A stretch of DNA of 64,000 nucleotides, taken from positions 45,673,390-45,737,389 of the forward strand of contig CM053267.1 in NCBI GenBank assembly GCA_028583415.1, given 5' to 3'. A program made the position numbers and the translations under genes. This document shows positions 45,600 to 58,236 of the stretch, in pieces (the first letter of the stretch is position 1; each line of letters opens with the position of its first letter). The notes beneath the pieces are model-generated. The model made no database searches, was not told the DNA's origin, and saw only the letters and a program-made list of their open reading frames with translations. The stretch comes from Protea cynaroides. Taxonomy: Eukaryota; Streptophyta; Magnoliopsida; Proteales; Proteaceae.

Positions 45600-47100
45600 A
45601 TTTTAAATATATAATAATATGAGAGATATGAGAGATGAGAGATATGAGAGAGGAGAGATATCAGGGACTGTTTCAAATTAAATTGGAATCTCCAGATAAC
45701 GCGTCCAATATTTGAATTTAAATCAACATTGTTAATGTTCTCGTCTCAAACTGGATTGGTTTTTAGCTCACTTGTATTTCCTGCAAAAGGAGAAGAGGAC
45801 ACCGTAGTGATGGACGGGTGGAGATACCCTTTGGCCACTCTGATGCTTAAATCAGTCTGATGGACAAGCAGTATGGGACAAATAAGAAGGATTGTCCCTT
45901 TAGGTTAAGGAGATTCGAGTAGCTAATTTGCTCTGAGCTTGAGTGCTAGAAAAAATGTCTATGTGTTTATCTGGGTATGCTTTGTCTATTTATAGGTTGG
46001 GAGTGACCTGAATGTGAGAGCTGAACATGTCTTCTATTGTGGCAGAATATCTTTCCTGAAAAGTGACTTACGGCCATTGATTTGGAGATTAGGTGATCAT
46101 GTGCTTATTGAAATGGGCCCCACTTATACGTTACTATATAGCTGGCATGTTGTACGTGAATTTGTACTGCAAGGTTTATTTTTGGAAAGCTGCCGAGATC
46201 ACTCTACTAGAGAGACGTCGAGGCCCCACATATTGCCGAGGTTTCGAGGCCTCCACCTTGGTATCATGTCAAGGCTTCTACTTTGGTGATGCTCCGAGGT
46301 CCTTATGGGTGCGAAGCTATGAGGCCCTTATGGTAGTGACTTTCCGAAGACTTCATGATAGTGAGACTCCTAAGCTCTTCACTATTCTCATTGATAGTTT
46401 CGATTCATCAGGAGCTGCCTTTGTCTTATTCTTGTAAGGTTAGTTATGGGAGTGAGGACCCTCTCTCGAGGGCTTGAGCCCTAATATGAACGTGTTGACA
46501 CTTGATTGGGGGAGACTTATTCTCCCACGTCAGCAAATAACGTGTCAATGATTTGAGTGTGAATCTCCATTGCTAATGTAGTGTCCAGTACTAAGGCACG
46601 AGTTGTAGAAAAATGGCGATTTACCAAACTGAATTAATTGTTTTCTACCTCCAACCTCTACACGGTTGGTTGTTTTGGTTCGGTTTAAATGGTTCATTAT
46701 TAAATTTAAGGATATGTTTAGTTTAACAGTTTTTACCCAGTTCGAAACAAACCGTAGTTTGCCAGTCTAAAATCTAACCAAATTGATTTGCATGCTGAGT
46801 ACAATTCTATTTTTGAAGCCAGAACCATTAATAATTGATACCAATTGAATGAGTCATATATCTTGTAACTACGTACACAGAAGGGCAAATAAATTGGGAA
46901 GTGACCTTAGCTAACTTAAGGGAGTACCAGGGTTGGATCTCAGCAACATCATGGTTGAAGGTAAATTAATTGGTGAATGCGAAAGGATATTTGTGGAAGA
47001 ATGGACGACAGGGCCATTGGGGTATTTTAATTTGAAGCCAATTAAAAGAATTGACCACTTGATATGTCGACACTTTCTAAGCAAGGGAATAAGCAATCAC
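45600..47100. other. Intergenic stretch without a supported gene
   Basis: gagagatatgaga microsatellite-like repeats at 45625-45662. Loose short repeats around gatgctccgaggtcc / cgaggcctccacc lie at 46205-46370. Frames of 91-114 codons at 46014-46437 run through these repeats and resemble no family. Confidence 0.45.
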
Positions 47101-47139
47101 ATTAAATCCGCCTAAAAAATAACTAAGAATAGAATCCGG

Positions 47140-47480
47140 CTGGGCTAGGCAGGACTCACCTGGATGCTTCAGCCGAGGTCCAGCCCGATACTCAATTAAC
47201 TCAAACAAAAGCACTAGTCAACACCAGACACAACAAAAAAGGTGGGTGTCTCTCTACTGCCTTTCCTTAGCCTTTGTGGCTTTGTCCTTTTACCCTCGGT
47301 CTTTCTTTATTCTAAAAATCTTACGAGATTTCTAGAATAAAGAAGAGTTAATTAGGAGTCATGCCGATTGATACTTCAACCAAAAATATTTCTTTTTATC
47401 AAAAAAAAAAAAAAAAAAAAAAGCAAAAATATTTCTCTTCTAATTAATGAGTTTCCATTCTATTTTTTTTTTCTCTCTAA
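47140..47480 (+). repeat. Partial copy of the SEO-upstream repeat
   Basis: ggtctttctttattctaaaaatc, acgagatttctagaataaag and nearby phrases follow 2215-2360. A poly-A run lies at 47401-47421. It precedes the longer copy beginning at 47762. Confidence 0.6.
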
Positions 47481-47761
47481 AATACATTTGGAGAAAATAA
47501 GTTTTTTCTTAAAGGATTTTTTTTGTGTGTGTGTGTAAATTATACTAGATGTAAAGAAATCATACCAAAAGTATCTCACGTTTCAAAAATCATACCAAAA
47601 TTACTTTTTTTCATATTTCCAATATTAGTCCTACTTTAACATTGTATTCTCCAAGTTAACCGTAGATTTACCTTAAACTTTTAGGAACTAATCGTTTCTT
47701 GTTAAACTACTATTATTTGGTTCCTGATTGTTGGTATTCCCACCAGAAAAGTAACAATTAG

Positions 47762-49373
47762 CTTAAAAAATAGAACTAGATTTGAAGTGTTTTCTAAACC
47801 CATAAGTACAATTTTTTTTTTCAATTTTGATTTCTCTGCTAAGGTTTCTCCCTTAAGAAACTGTAAGTTAGCCAGATTCTCTCTTTTTATAAAGTTCTTT
47901 AGTATGGGATCACTATGGTGATAACATAGACGATTGGGAAAAAAAAATGAAAAAGCAACAACAGTTAGTCCCAGCAACTGGTTAGATAGACACGAAAGGA
48001 ATTAGTTCATACGGTGGAGTAGGGGTGCCAAAATTTGGCCAAAATAGAAAACTGACTCCAAACCAGTTCGATTCGGCCTGGACCAAATCGAATCTGAATG
48101 TTATTGAGCTGTTTATTTAGAGTCCAGTGGAAAACCGAAATTGAAGTGGGCCAATTTATTAGCGTAACAATATCTATCCAATAGGCCCAAACCGAAACTT
48201 AAAAATGAACGAACCCAATATTTGATTGATAAGAGCCCATTAAATCAATTATTTGCTAAATATACAAGTAAGGAACCAAAACTAGAAACAATCCAACCTA
48301 TTAATGGCCCTATAGAACCCATCAAAACTAGAATTTATCTAGACGTTAGCACCGTTAACTCCATAGGACACTTGTCGTCCAAAGAGCGTACTAGAAGAGT
48401 AATTACTCTTCTAATAAGTGCTGGTGATCCGGACTCCAATTTATGAGGATGCCATTAAAAAAATATATTTTAGAAAGCTGGAAGTAGTTACAATTTGAAG
48501 AAGGGAGGAAGCCTGAAATATATGCGGATTAAACGGAGGTAACCCGTCTTGACAATTTGTCGTCGGATTTGGATCCTTTTCGGCGCTGGGCTTCCCAGTG
48601 GACAGATCAGATGGCCTAGACTCACTGAAAGCACAGCCCCATGCAAGCTAGAAAGAATCCGAATGCTTTATATTGTCCGTCTCTCTTTATTGTGAGCAAC
48701 CGATTGATCGAATTTCAACAAAAAAAAAATCAACGGAAGGTTGGTCTCTCTACTTCCTTCTTTGAGTCTTTGTCCTTACTCTCAGTCTTTCTTTATTCTA
48801 AAAATCTCTCGAGATTTCTACAATAAAGAAGGGTTAATCTCATAGAGATTGACATCTCAATCAAATTTTCTTGATTCTATTTATGAGTTCCCATTTTATT
48901 TTTGTCCAAGGTATCTTTGACATAAGCAAGTGACATAATTAAAGACAGATCCAATGAAGAAAGACTTGGAAAAGAGTTTGGATCACCGTTGATGTGGTAT
49001 GAGATCCACATTTAGACTGTAGGACTCTCTCCCTTAAATATATATAGACGTGATAGAATCTCATGAAGAATTCAAAAGGCACATGCAGATGATCCAAATT
49101 CAGGATATATAAAGACCCAATCTCGAAGGTAGAGACATTAAATGTGTACTAAAGAAAAATCAACAAACTCAGCTAGATTTTTAGATTAAAGAAAGACTTA
49201 GGATGGGTTCTCACTGCAAAGTCTTTCTTAATTATTTCTCTTTCGCTCGATCTTGACTTTCCTCTATCTATCGTTCAGTTTTGTACTCAAGTCCTTCTTT
49301 AATATCGGTATAGCCTTAACCTTGTCTCCATGCAGTTCCACCCTTCTAGGTATCCACTCCGTTCCCATGACGA
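47762..49373 (+). repeat. Second copy of the SEO upstream region, running into the gap
   Basis: Matches 1-72 and then 810-2890 in order, with a shortened foldback element at about 48330-48445. It ends at 49373 in the N gap, at the place where SEO-like exons would begin by comparison with locus A. No exon is visible before the gap. Confidence 0.75.
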
Positions 49374-49873
49374 NNNNNNNNNNNNNNNNNNNNNNNNNNN
49401 NNNNNNNNNNNNNNNNNNNNNNNNNNNNNNNNNNNNNNNNNNNNNNNNNNNNNNNNNNNNNNNNNNNNNNNNNNNNNNNNNNNNNNNNNNNNNNNNNNNN
49501 NNNNNNNNNNNNNNNNNNNNNNNNNNNNNNNNNNNNNNNNNNNNNNNNNNNNNNNNNNNNNNNNNNNNNNNNNNNNNNNNNNNNNNNNNNNNNNNNNNNN
49601 NNNNNNNNNNNNNNNNNNNNNNNNNNNNNNNNNNNNNNNNNNNNNNNNNNNNNNNNNNNNNNNNNNNNNNNNNNNNNNNNNNNNNNNNNNNNNNNNNNNN
49701 NNNNNNNNNNNNNNNNNNNNNNNNNNNNNNNNNNNNNNNNNNNNNNNNNNNNNNNNNNNNNNNNNNNNNNNNNNNNNNNNNNNNNNNNNNNNNNNNNNNN
49801 NNNNNNNNNNNNNNNNNNNNNNNNNNNNNNNNNNNNNNNNNNNNNNNNNNNNNNNNNNNNNNNNNNNNNNNNN
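49374..49873. other. Assembly gap (500 N)
   Basis: Exactly 500 N, a conventional placeholder for unknown length. Translated frames through it are meaningless. Confidence 1.
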
Positions 49874-51420
49874 TTTACAAAGCCTCAGACCACCAAGATA
49901 ATACATGATGCATCTAAAGGAATGAGCCTAAAACCCGTGACATAAGTCATGTGATGGATAGTCAACCTATGTGAGAGGAAGTCCCTGGAATTAGGTTCAA
50001 TGGGTAAAAACGAAGTCACTGGATGACTTGATTAGTATTATCAAAACTTGCTCATTCTAGTTAGATGGGAAAATAATATTCACCACAATGAAAAGAGGAT
50101 GAGTCATAAGGACTCTTAGTCAAGCCAAGTGTCCTACTGGAATGTGGGGGTGTGTTAACTGTGGTGCACACTATGGGCTGACCTAAATGGATGTAAGAGG
50201 TGGGGCCGCCTCTGATTAGAGTTTTTAAGGGTGAACTTTCTAAACATTCATGAATCTGAGATAGGGACAAGGTCGGAGAAAAATGTCCACCTTTTACGAA
50301 AGGAATTATTCGAGGGTCGGATTATAAGGGATGGTTGGTATGTCAGTCGGCTACACCGCTGAGGAAAGGTTCAAGAAGCGTGGCTTCACCCGTACTCTGT
50401 AGCGTGATGTATCAAACCTAGTGTAGATTCAAGTCCAAAAAACATCTGCGACGACGTCTCTTATATATCCTAATACAATTAACACTCTATCCTGTTTTTA
50501 AAATTTTCGAATCTTGTGGGGGAATTGTTGGGTTTTTAGAGTTTTAAAAAACAAAAAACATCAAAAGTTTCAAAATTTTAACTCTATTTTCTAATTTTGG
50601 TTTTAGAGGGAAATTTTCTCACTTGTATTTTTTGGTTGGCATGGCTTGTAGGACTTGTTTTAGTCCCATATTGCTTGGAGAAGAATGATTGAGGAGGTAT
50701 ATATGTATTGTATGACCTATAACATCTTGAGCCCTTTGAAAGGATGCCTCTAGAGGGAAGGGTCCGGGGGGGTCCGGGGTTCTTTTCACACGCGCGCGCG
50801 CCGAGCCGTGCCGGGCGGGGCGGGGCGGGGCGGGTTTATCCGTTGGATTATTATTTTTTTTTGAAAGGATATGTCTCTACGTATTTGAATACATAGAGAC
50901 ATGACGTATTTGAATAGATATGAATTCAAATTAGTTTAATCTCAACCATTGATCTTTATGATCGTTGGAGAGATTAAATCTGGACCATCTATTCTACTGA
51001 CGCACCCTTTCATCACAACCCGATGGATGGGTACAACTTTCCATCGTACCCTTTGATTTAGGACCTCTTCTCTATTAATACAAGAAGAGTCCATTAGCAG
51101 AAGGTTACAATATAGTGTATCCGTACACATCTATCTCTCTCTCTTTCTCCCTCCTCCAGCCTTATTCTATTTTTCTAAGTTATCAAAATCAATCGGTTTC
51201 GGTTTCTGTTTGAGTGTTCATTGTAGCCGTCGAAATTCTGACGAAGACCACTTGTTGGAGTGCAACCTAAGTGGAAGAAGCTTCGACTTCGGGGCTGTTT
51301 TATCTTGGGGATTAATCTCACGGGAACTCTTTGCACATAAGGGGTGAATTAATCTTAAGGATAGTGACCGGTGGCACGACTCAGCCCTATCCATACTGTT
51401 GATATTACTTCAAAAATTCT
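49874..51420 (+). mobile_element. 3' end of a Copia element with LTR
   Basis: 49874-50510 is non-coding 3' internal sequence of Copia type, ending in the polypurine-like cttgtgggggaat at 50513-50525. The LTR starts tgttgggtttttagag at 50526. It contains a G/C-rich block (50760-50835) with cgcgcgcgcgccgagccg and ggggcggggcggggcgggt, a block often seen in plant Copia LTRs. The right end is not certain; I place it near 51420. The rest of the element lies in or beyond the gap. Confidence 0.65.
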
Positions 51421-51429
51421 GTAAGTGTT

Positions 51430-54400
51430 CTAACTTAAATAAATATATTAATAAATATTCTTTCTTCCTCTAACTCTATATTAGTCTCAAACTTACTTTG
51501 TAATATATATTTCTACACCATTTAAGCCAAATACATACATAATCTTTTATGAACCGTTTAAACCGGTTAATTCTTAGCTATAGAAATTCTTAATCCCTAA
51601 CACTAAAGTAAGCCTCAAACTTTAACTTAACTTAAACTGAATCATAACACATTCACAATCTCTCATTCTCTTTGAATCTCTTACTCTCAATCTTTTTTAT
51701 TCCAAACCACCCCACCTTCTTCGGATGTTTTAGTTCTCTGGAAAAAAGAATTTTGGATATGAATGTTATTGGATTTACAATACTTCGATTGTAAATCTCT
51801 AATTTAAAAAGGTGGCCATTCTTTTAAAATCCAAGAATAAATTTAAGACTTGATCTTTAAGATGGTTTTTTAATCTATGTACAAGTAAAATTTGAACTAG
51901 AAAATGGATGGATCAGAATTTAGTTAAACTGTCAAAATATGTTGTAAAATTGTTTTCAAATATTGGGGGAAACTAATTAATGACAACTCCACCATTTAAT
52001 GGCAATCGAGCAATTTAGAAATTGATTAAGAAAGCAAGCAAAACCACTTAATGAAAAAAACTGATTAAAAAATCGATAACTGAAATCGATTAATAATCGG
52101 TACTGGTAGCAAATATTTAGTTAATTGGTTTGATTTCAGTTTTACCCTTCTATGCACCACACTGCACCACACCGTTTAACTGATGATGAACCGTTTAATA
52201 CCCTTAGACATATCGGATCAAAAAAGCCAAAACAAATCTTTAATTTTTGAAAAAGTCCAGTGGGGGTGTCAATTTGATGTCAGAACCGTGTATTGAAAAA
52301 ACTGGTATTGTACGGTTACCGGTATATATTTGATATGGCAATGGTTCAAGAGTTTGTACCATATAGTTAATTGATTGGTACAGTATACCATACCATATAC
52401 TGAAACCATAGTTCATACTGACTAAAAATCATAACGAACTGATACAATAATAGTATGAAAAAAATCATATATCAATCGATACAATACAAATATACAATAA
52501 TAATATAACTTTTTTTTTTCTTTGTACCAAACTGAAACCATACCGAATTATCAATACTGTACCGATTAGCACCTACCTCACCCCCACCCAACATGATAGA
52601 TCGATTTTAATATCCATTCCAAAATTTCTACAGATTAATCTCCTTCAACTCATTTTAATGGTCGCACATGCCAAGAACTCTAGTTGCTTTAGAATGACAA
52701 CTCTGTGGGCCAAAATACCCATAAAAATATTGATATTTAAGAGCGAGTTTATGTGGTTTATTGCTTTCATCAGAACTCAAATGAAGAATTATACATTGAA
52801 TTCAGAAGGGCATGCAATGACATAAAACTTCGTTTCTCCAATTTCACATGGCCTCATTTATAGTTAGTAAATTGTTGTAAAATACTATTTAATTAACGCT
52901 AGCTAGCTTATGTGAAATATCACTCATCTCTTATTCTAAAAAATGCTGAAAAATACTGATGATATTATATACCCAAATCTGTAGATCATGAATAAATTAT
53001 GAGTTAAATTCTTTCCCCCAAAATATATATATGCTACATCTATATTCATTCTATATGTTTATATGTAAATAAAACTTTTTAGAATGTCCCAATTAAGCAT
53101 CAATCACTTGATAGATCAAATAGGTCTAAATTTGAAGGACATGTAAACTTCAAAGTCTTATATTCACATGTAAAATTTCAGTTCAAATAGAATATGTCAA
53201 GTGCCAAAATAAAGATTTGAAAACTCAAGATTGAGGAAGAGTGCACCTTAGTGATCGAAATACCATTAACATGTATTACAAGCGAACGCATGTTAATATA
53301 CAAAAATGTATTTAATTAGGTTCATTTATACGAACTAACATTTACTGTCATGAAGGAAATATTCACATACTTAGGTAGTACTATACTATTAAACTCTGTC
53401 TATTTGCTTTGAACATCATATATATTTACATTTGTATAAAAACAACTGTGAAAGGGATGTAATCTCGAACTTAGAAGCAAATTTGGAAGGTTAATGCTGC
53501 TCTTTTTTTTTTCTTTTCTTTTTTTTCTTTTTTTTTTGTGTGGGTGGGGGGTGGGGGGGTAAAAGATTATGCTACTCATTACTATCATATTTTCAATTCA
53601 TTCCCATCTATATACAGTTTTCTTGAATTCATTTTGATGAAACAATTTTCATAAAGACTTTGCATTTCAACTATTTGGTATATTTAATGCCACTTATCCG
53701 GGATAACCTCTAGATTGATTGGCTATGATAAATTTTGAGTCCCACATGAATCATTTGACCCCATAGTGTATTGAAGTATTTTTTTTTTCACTTGTATTTT
53801 TTGTCGATGTTTAAAAAAAAAAATATGAATCATTTGACCCATGCCATCATGTATCGAAGTATTTATTTATTTATTTATATATTTATTGTCGATGCATTAC
53901 AAATTTCAACAACTCTGCCAGTATTTTGTTGCCTAGATAGAGGAGGAGATCGATGGGTTAAATCGACATCCAACACCTTTAAAAAAAAAAAATTTACCAA
54001 ATCCTTAATATGGATTTACAAACAAAAGAAAAATGGTTCAGCCTTTTCCTTGAAAGTTATTTTACTGCAAATGCCAGAATTGTTTTGAACTGGAATTCAA
54101 GAGACGAATAGACAATGACCAATAATTTTGGCACCAACTGATCGTTGGCACAGCAATTCATTGACAAGTCCAATTCATTTAAAGCTTTCAATAGAAGTGG
54201 GACTTCCACATCTCTACGATTCCACCTGACTAATGACTCTACTCGCATGCTTCTTAGCTCCAAACTTCCATTTTCTTTGTAATTTTAATTACTTAATTGG
54301 TTATTTTGGTATTATTTAATTGATCATTTACTATATAAAAAAAAAGCAATACGTTATTTTATTCTAAAAAAATGCAATTCTTTATCTTATTCTTGCCTCT

Positions 54401-55340
54401 TTTTAGTTTTCTTAACTATTAGTTTCAGTTACGAAATTCCATTCTATTGAAAAAAAATCTAATTCAAAATAGAATTACACCAAAAAATATTTAGAAGAAA
54501 CCCACAAGGCATGAGAATAACCTTTTTCCATAACAAAAAATCTAGTAATTGGGGATTTCCTTTTTTTAGTCACTTGGGTGTTTTATTTGTTTGCAGGCAA
54601 GTAACGCCAGAGGTCGACCTGCAGAGAGAGAGAGAGAGAGATATGTTGATTATATAACCATTCCTCTGGTTTTTCAGAGACTTCGATTCTGATATCTTTT
54701 CCAGAGTCGGTTGTGTGCAAGCCTTGAAATGAAACAACAGTGGATTGAGAGGGAAAACATTGAGCGGCGGAGAGGGAGGAATTCCTGCTCAGGAATTTGT
54801 ATTGAATTTTAAAGAGAGGGAGAGAAGAAATAGAGAGGGACAAAAATGTCAATTCAAGGATGAAAATGGATATTGTTTTGTGTAGCTAGATTGGTAATAC
54901 TCAAACTCATTTTTGAGTAAATTTGTTTTGACCAACCCTTGAACCTTGGCCTTCAAGTTTACTACTAACTACTCACATAACAATCCATTAATGAGGGAGG
55001 TTACAAAGAGGGTACGTAGGTAGTCCATTGGTAAATAAAACACACAAGTGGGTTGGGTAATCAGATAGTTTTCAATTCCAAAATGGAGTATAAGACAAGA
55101 AGCTTGTATCTGTAATATTACACAAAGGAATTAGATGAGCCAACTATGGTATTTGTAGTATAATCATGTCTTCAGAGCCAATCATTAGATGTTGCTATTT
55201 CCCTCACAAAGAAGAGAAAACAGGTTGCCATATTCATGGACTACACGAATGATAGAATCGGACTCGGAAACTAATCAGAGGAACTTCAGAATACTGCAAG
55301 CACCATAGACTTACAACAGATCTGGAGAAAGTGGTTGCAA
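51430..55340. other. A/T-rich intergenic region, no supported gene
   Basis: About 3.9 kb. 52266-52580 begins tgggggtgtcaattt and ends cacctacctcaccccca, weakly inverted ends that may be a degenerate hAT-type MITE; no convincing target duplication. G-run gtgggggg at 53540-53560 and (GA)n at 54622-54642. Minus-strand frames at 54057-54263 and 54583-54852 have no recognisable features. Confidence 0.4.
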
Positions 55341-55348
55341 CATGTTCA

Positions 55349-55786
55349 TGTTAGAATATTATGAGTTTAGGGTTTCTAAGAAACCCATTCTCCATCCATA
55401 CAGTAGCCCTAGAACACAATAGAGAAATCATAAACTATGAATCATAAAGACATACCTGTCTGTGAAGAGATTAATTTCATACGCTCCACGACGCTCCAAG
55501 CTTTGATCGAAATCCCTCGGCTACAGTCTTCCACAGCCTCTAGAGGATATCCTGACGTCTCTTGCTAATGGGTGCAAAGAATTGATTAACCGTGGCTGTG
55601 GGGACTCTAACCCTGTATTTATAGAATACAGATGTAACCCTAAAAACCTTCCCACAATAGAATTAGGGTTACCAAACCTATCTCATACCGTGTGACGAAC
55701 CAAACCAAACCGGTTATACCGTGTCAATCAGATTTCCATTGAATTAACTAGTTTAGGTAATTAATTAAGCCCACATAAATCTAACA
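55349..55786 (-). repeat. 3' LTR of the Copia at 55-62 kb
   Basis: 438 bp, tgttagaatattatgag ... cataaatctaaca, next to the polypurine tract. Differs from the other LTR at only a handful of positions by eye. Confidence 0.93.
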
Positions 55787-56469
55787 ATCTCCCACTTGGG
55801 CTATATTAATTACAAAACTGTCGTTAACCAGTGTGGCCACGAAATTCAACACACTAAATCATCACTAACTTTGAAACATCCATTAAACTTTCCAATGTGA
55901 GCAACAGCGAATAATACACCTTAACGTATGGTGTATAAACTTCTGTCAGCCACAACAGAGGTCTACTCAATACATGAATCGCCTGAGATAATGCATGAAA
56001 CTAAACTCACATGCGAGTCAAAACTTGATTAAAAAACCTTAATCAAAGTGCCCCAAAACCTTTATGGGCAACTTAACATGGTATTTAAATATTCCAGAAT
56101 TATAATACCATACTTTGGCTAGACACCGCCTTAAATCTTTGGCTAAATACTGCCTTGAAACTTGGCTAAATACTGCCTCATATCCGTGACATGTCAAACA
56201 CATAACTATGTATGCAAAATAGCAATAACGCAAATGCTAATGTAAACAAAATCATAGTTACAAAAAACTATACCCATCAAACCATGACTAATACAATCAA
56301 GCACAGTAAGCAATGTGAAAACACAAGTATAACCATAAAAAGTCTCCCACTGATTAAGTATATCTAGAGACTCCCACTGATTCACAGATCTTTGGCCACT
56401 TAAGCCTCTGAAAAAATTATTTATTTTCAACCATTCTTATATCGGACATACCGTCCCTTAAAGACTCCC

Positions 56470-58236
56470 ATTGATAAAACCTTCGTCTGAGAATCTACAA
56501 TGATATAAAATCTTTCTTACTTGAAGAGATTCGATCTCCATTATACTTTGAAATACTAGATTTCATATTATTCTTTGAGAAGAATACAGCTGAACCGCTG
56601 TCAGAATACATCTCAATAGATTTAGAAGTGGAGTCTACAATCTCCAAATTAAAGAATAAATTTTCACACAAGATATCTTGCTTGTTATCTTTACTTAGAG
56701 TTACAAAACCCTATCACCATGACAATGAACCTTGAAGTTGATTTCTTGTCATCAATACAATCATTATAAATTACATCAAAATAGCCTAGAGTGTCACTAC
56801 TTTTATAAATGAACATATGATTTTTGGTCCTCTACATATACTGCATGACCTTTCCTTTTCCCCATTTTCCAGTAAGCTATACCAGCATCCAACTGAAAAT
56901 ATCCTATGACACTCAATGAAAAGGCTATATGAAAAGATTACAATCTTAAACATATATCAAGTTCTTTACTGCATTATAGATGCTAATACTCAATATCATT
57001 CTTTGTTTACAATTCTGTCAATTTATCTCTTTTACTGATCTTAGCATCCGCAACTTACTAGTTATACATGCATACTGAACCATTCGAAAACACGAACAGT
57101 ATTTATACTTTGAGATAAATCTTAAATTTTATTTTTCCTGTCACGAGCAAACTCAATTCTAGGTACAAAGGTACTTGCTCATATAATTTTACATGTCGAA
57201 GTTATCAGACAGAAGAATATTGATTTCAATTAGTAAACCATGTCACTACAGGCCAATGAAAACCATCAACACACATGACAAGGAAATGAATCCACTCCCA
57301 CTGACCTATAGATATATATATATACAATGGTCAATGACAATCTCCACAAAGTTGAAAGAAGATACAACCCTGTCAAACTTCAAATACCATTATCCGGATA
57401 CTCGTTTAGTCCACAGATTGACTTTATAAGTCTATAAAATATATCTTCTTTATTCTTACCACAAAATCTTATGATTAAAATATATAAACATTTTCTTCAA
57501 GATTTTCTTTGATCAAAACGATCTTTACATCTACCTGACATGTCGAAGTTATCAGACAGAAGAATATTGATTTCAATTAGTAAACCATGTCACTACAGGC
57601 CAATGAAAACCATCAACACACATGACAAGGAAATGAATCCACTCCCACTGACCTATAGATATATATACAATGGTCAATGACAATCTCCACAAAGTTGAAA
57701 GAAGATACAACCCTGTCAAACTTCAAATACCATTATCCGGATACCCGTTTAATCCACAGATTGAATTTATAAGTCTATAAAATATATCTTCTTTATTCTT
57801 ACCACAAAACCTTATGATTAAAATATATAAACATTTTCGTCAAGATTTTCTTTGATCAAAATGATCTTTACATCTACCTGATGTAACTCCAAAATAAAAT
57901 GAGCAACTAAGACCTTAAAATTAAAGTTCAATATTTTCTCTTCCCTTTGTGTGATTCCACTTTGCTTTCTCTTCCCTTTGTGTGATTCCACTTTGCTATA
58001 AGTCTTACTTTATAGTAAACAATTCTCCCACTGGAATCACATATTTTCTTTGTATACCCATTTTTTAGCCTATGAGTACACCGCTCATTGATAAAAGCAT
58101 AATTCCAAGTCTCGTCATTGTTCATAAACAACGACACATCCTTTATGATCATTAAACATTCAAGAGCAATTTCATTACTAATAACTTGCTCAAAATCATT
58201 AAGATCTTTATTTATTTTTTTTATCACCAAAAACAT
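56470..58236 (-). pseudogene. Copia reverse transcriptase/RNase H relics with an internal duplication
   Basis: RT start near 58236-57928 (WNYAFINERCTHRL, GRIVYYKVRLIAKWNHTKG). The middle (WYLKFDRVVSSFNFVEIV and nearby) is present twice because of the tandem duplication 57191-57881. The RT end / RNase H parts are LGYFDVIYNDCIDDKKSTS (about 56730-56790) and VDSTSKSIEMYSDSGSAVFF (about 56580-56650). Numerous stops; not functional. Gag and integrase upstream (58237-60000) are too eroded to delimit. Confidence 0.7.
57191..57881. repeat. Tandem duplication of 347 bp inside Copia RT
   Basis: 57191-57537 and 57538-57881 are near-identical; each starts acatgtcgaagttatcag and ends ttacatctacctga. One copy has two extra ta units in its tatata run. 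Confidence 0.9.

Noticed and set aside
46014..46437. Overlapping frames of 91 and 114 codons
   Set aside because: They run through short degenerate repeats and show no domain or start context.
49253..49945. Long frames of 186-230 codons across the N run
   Set aside because: Produced by unknown bases only.
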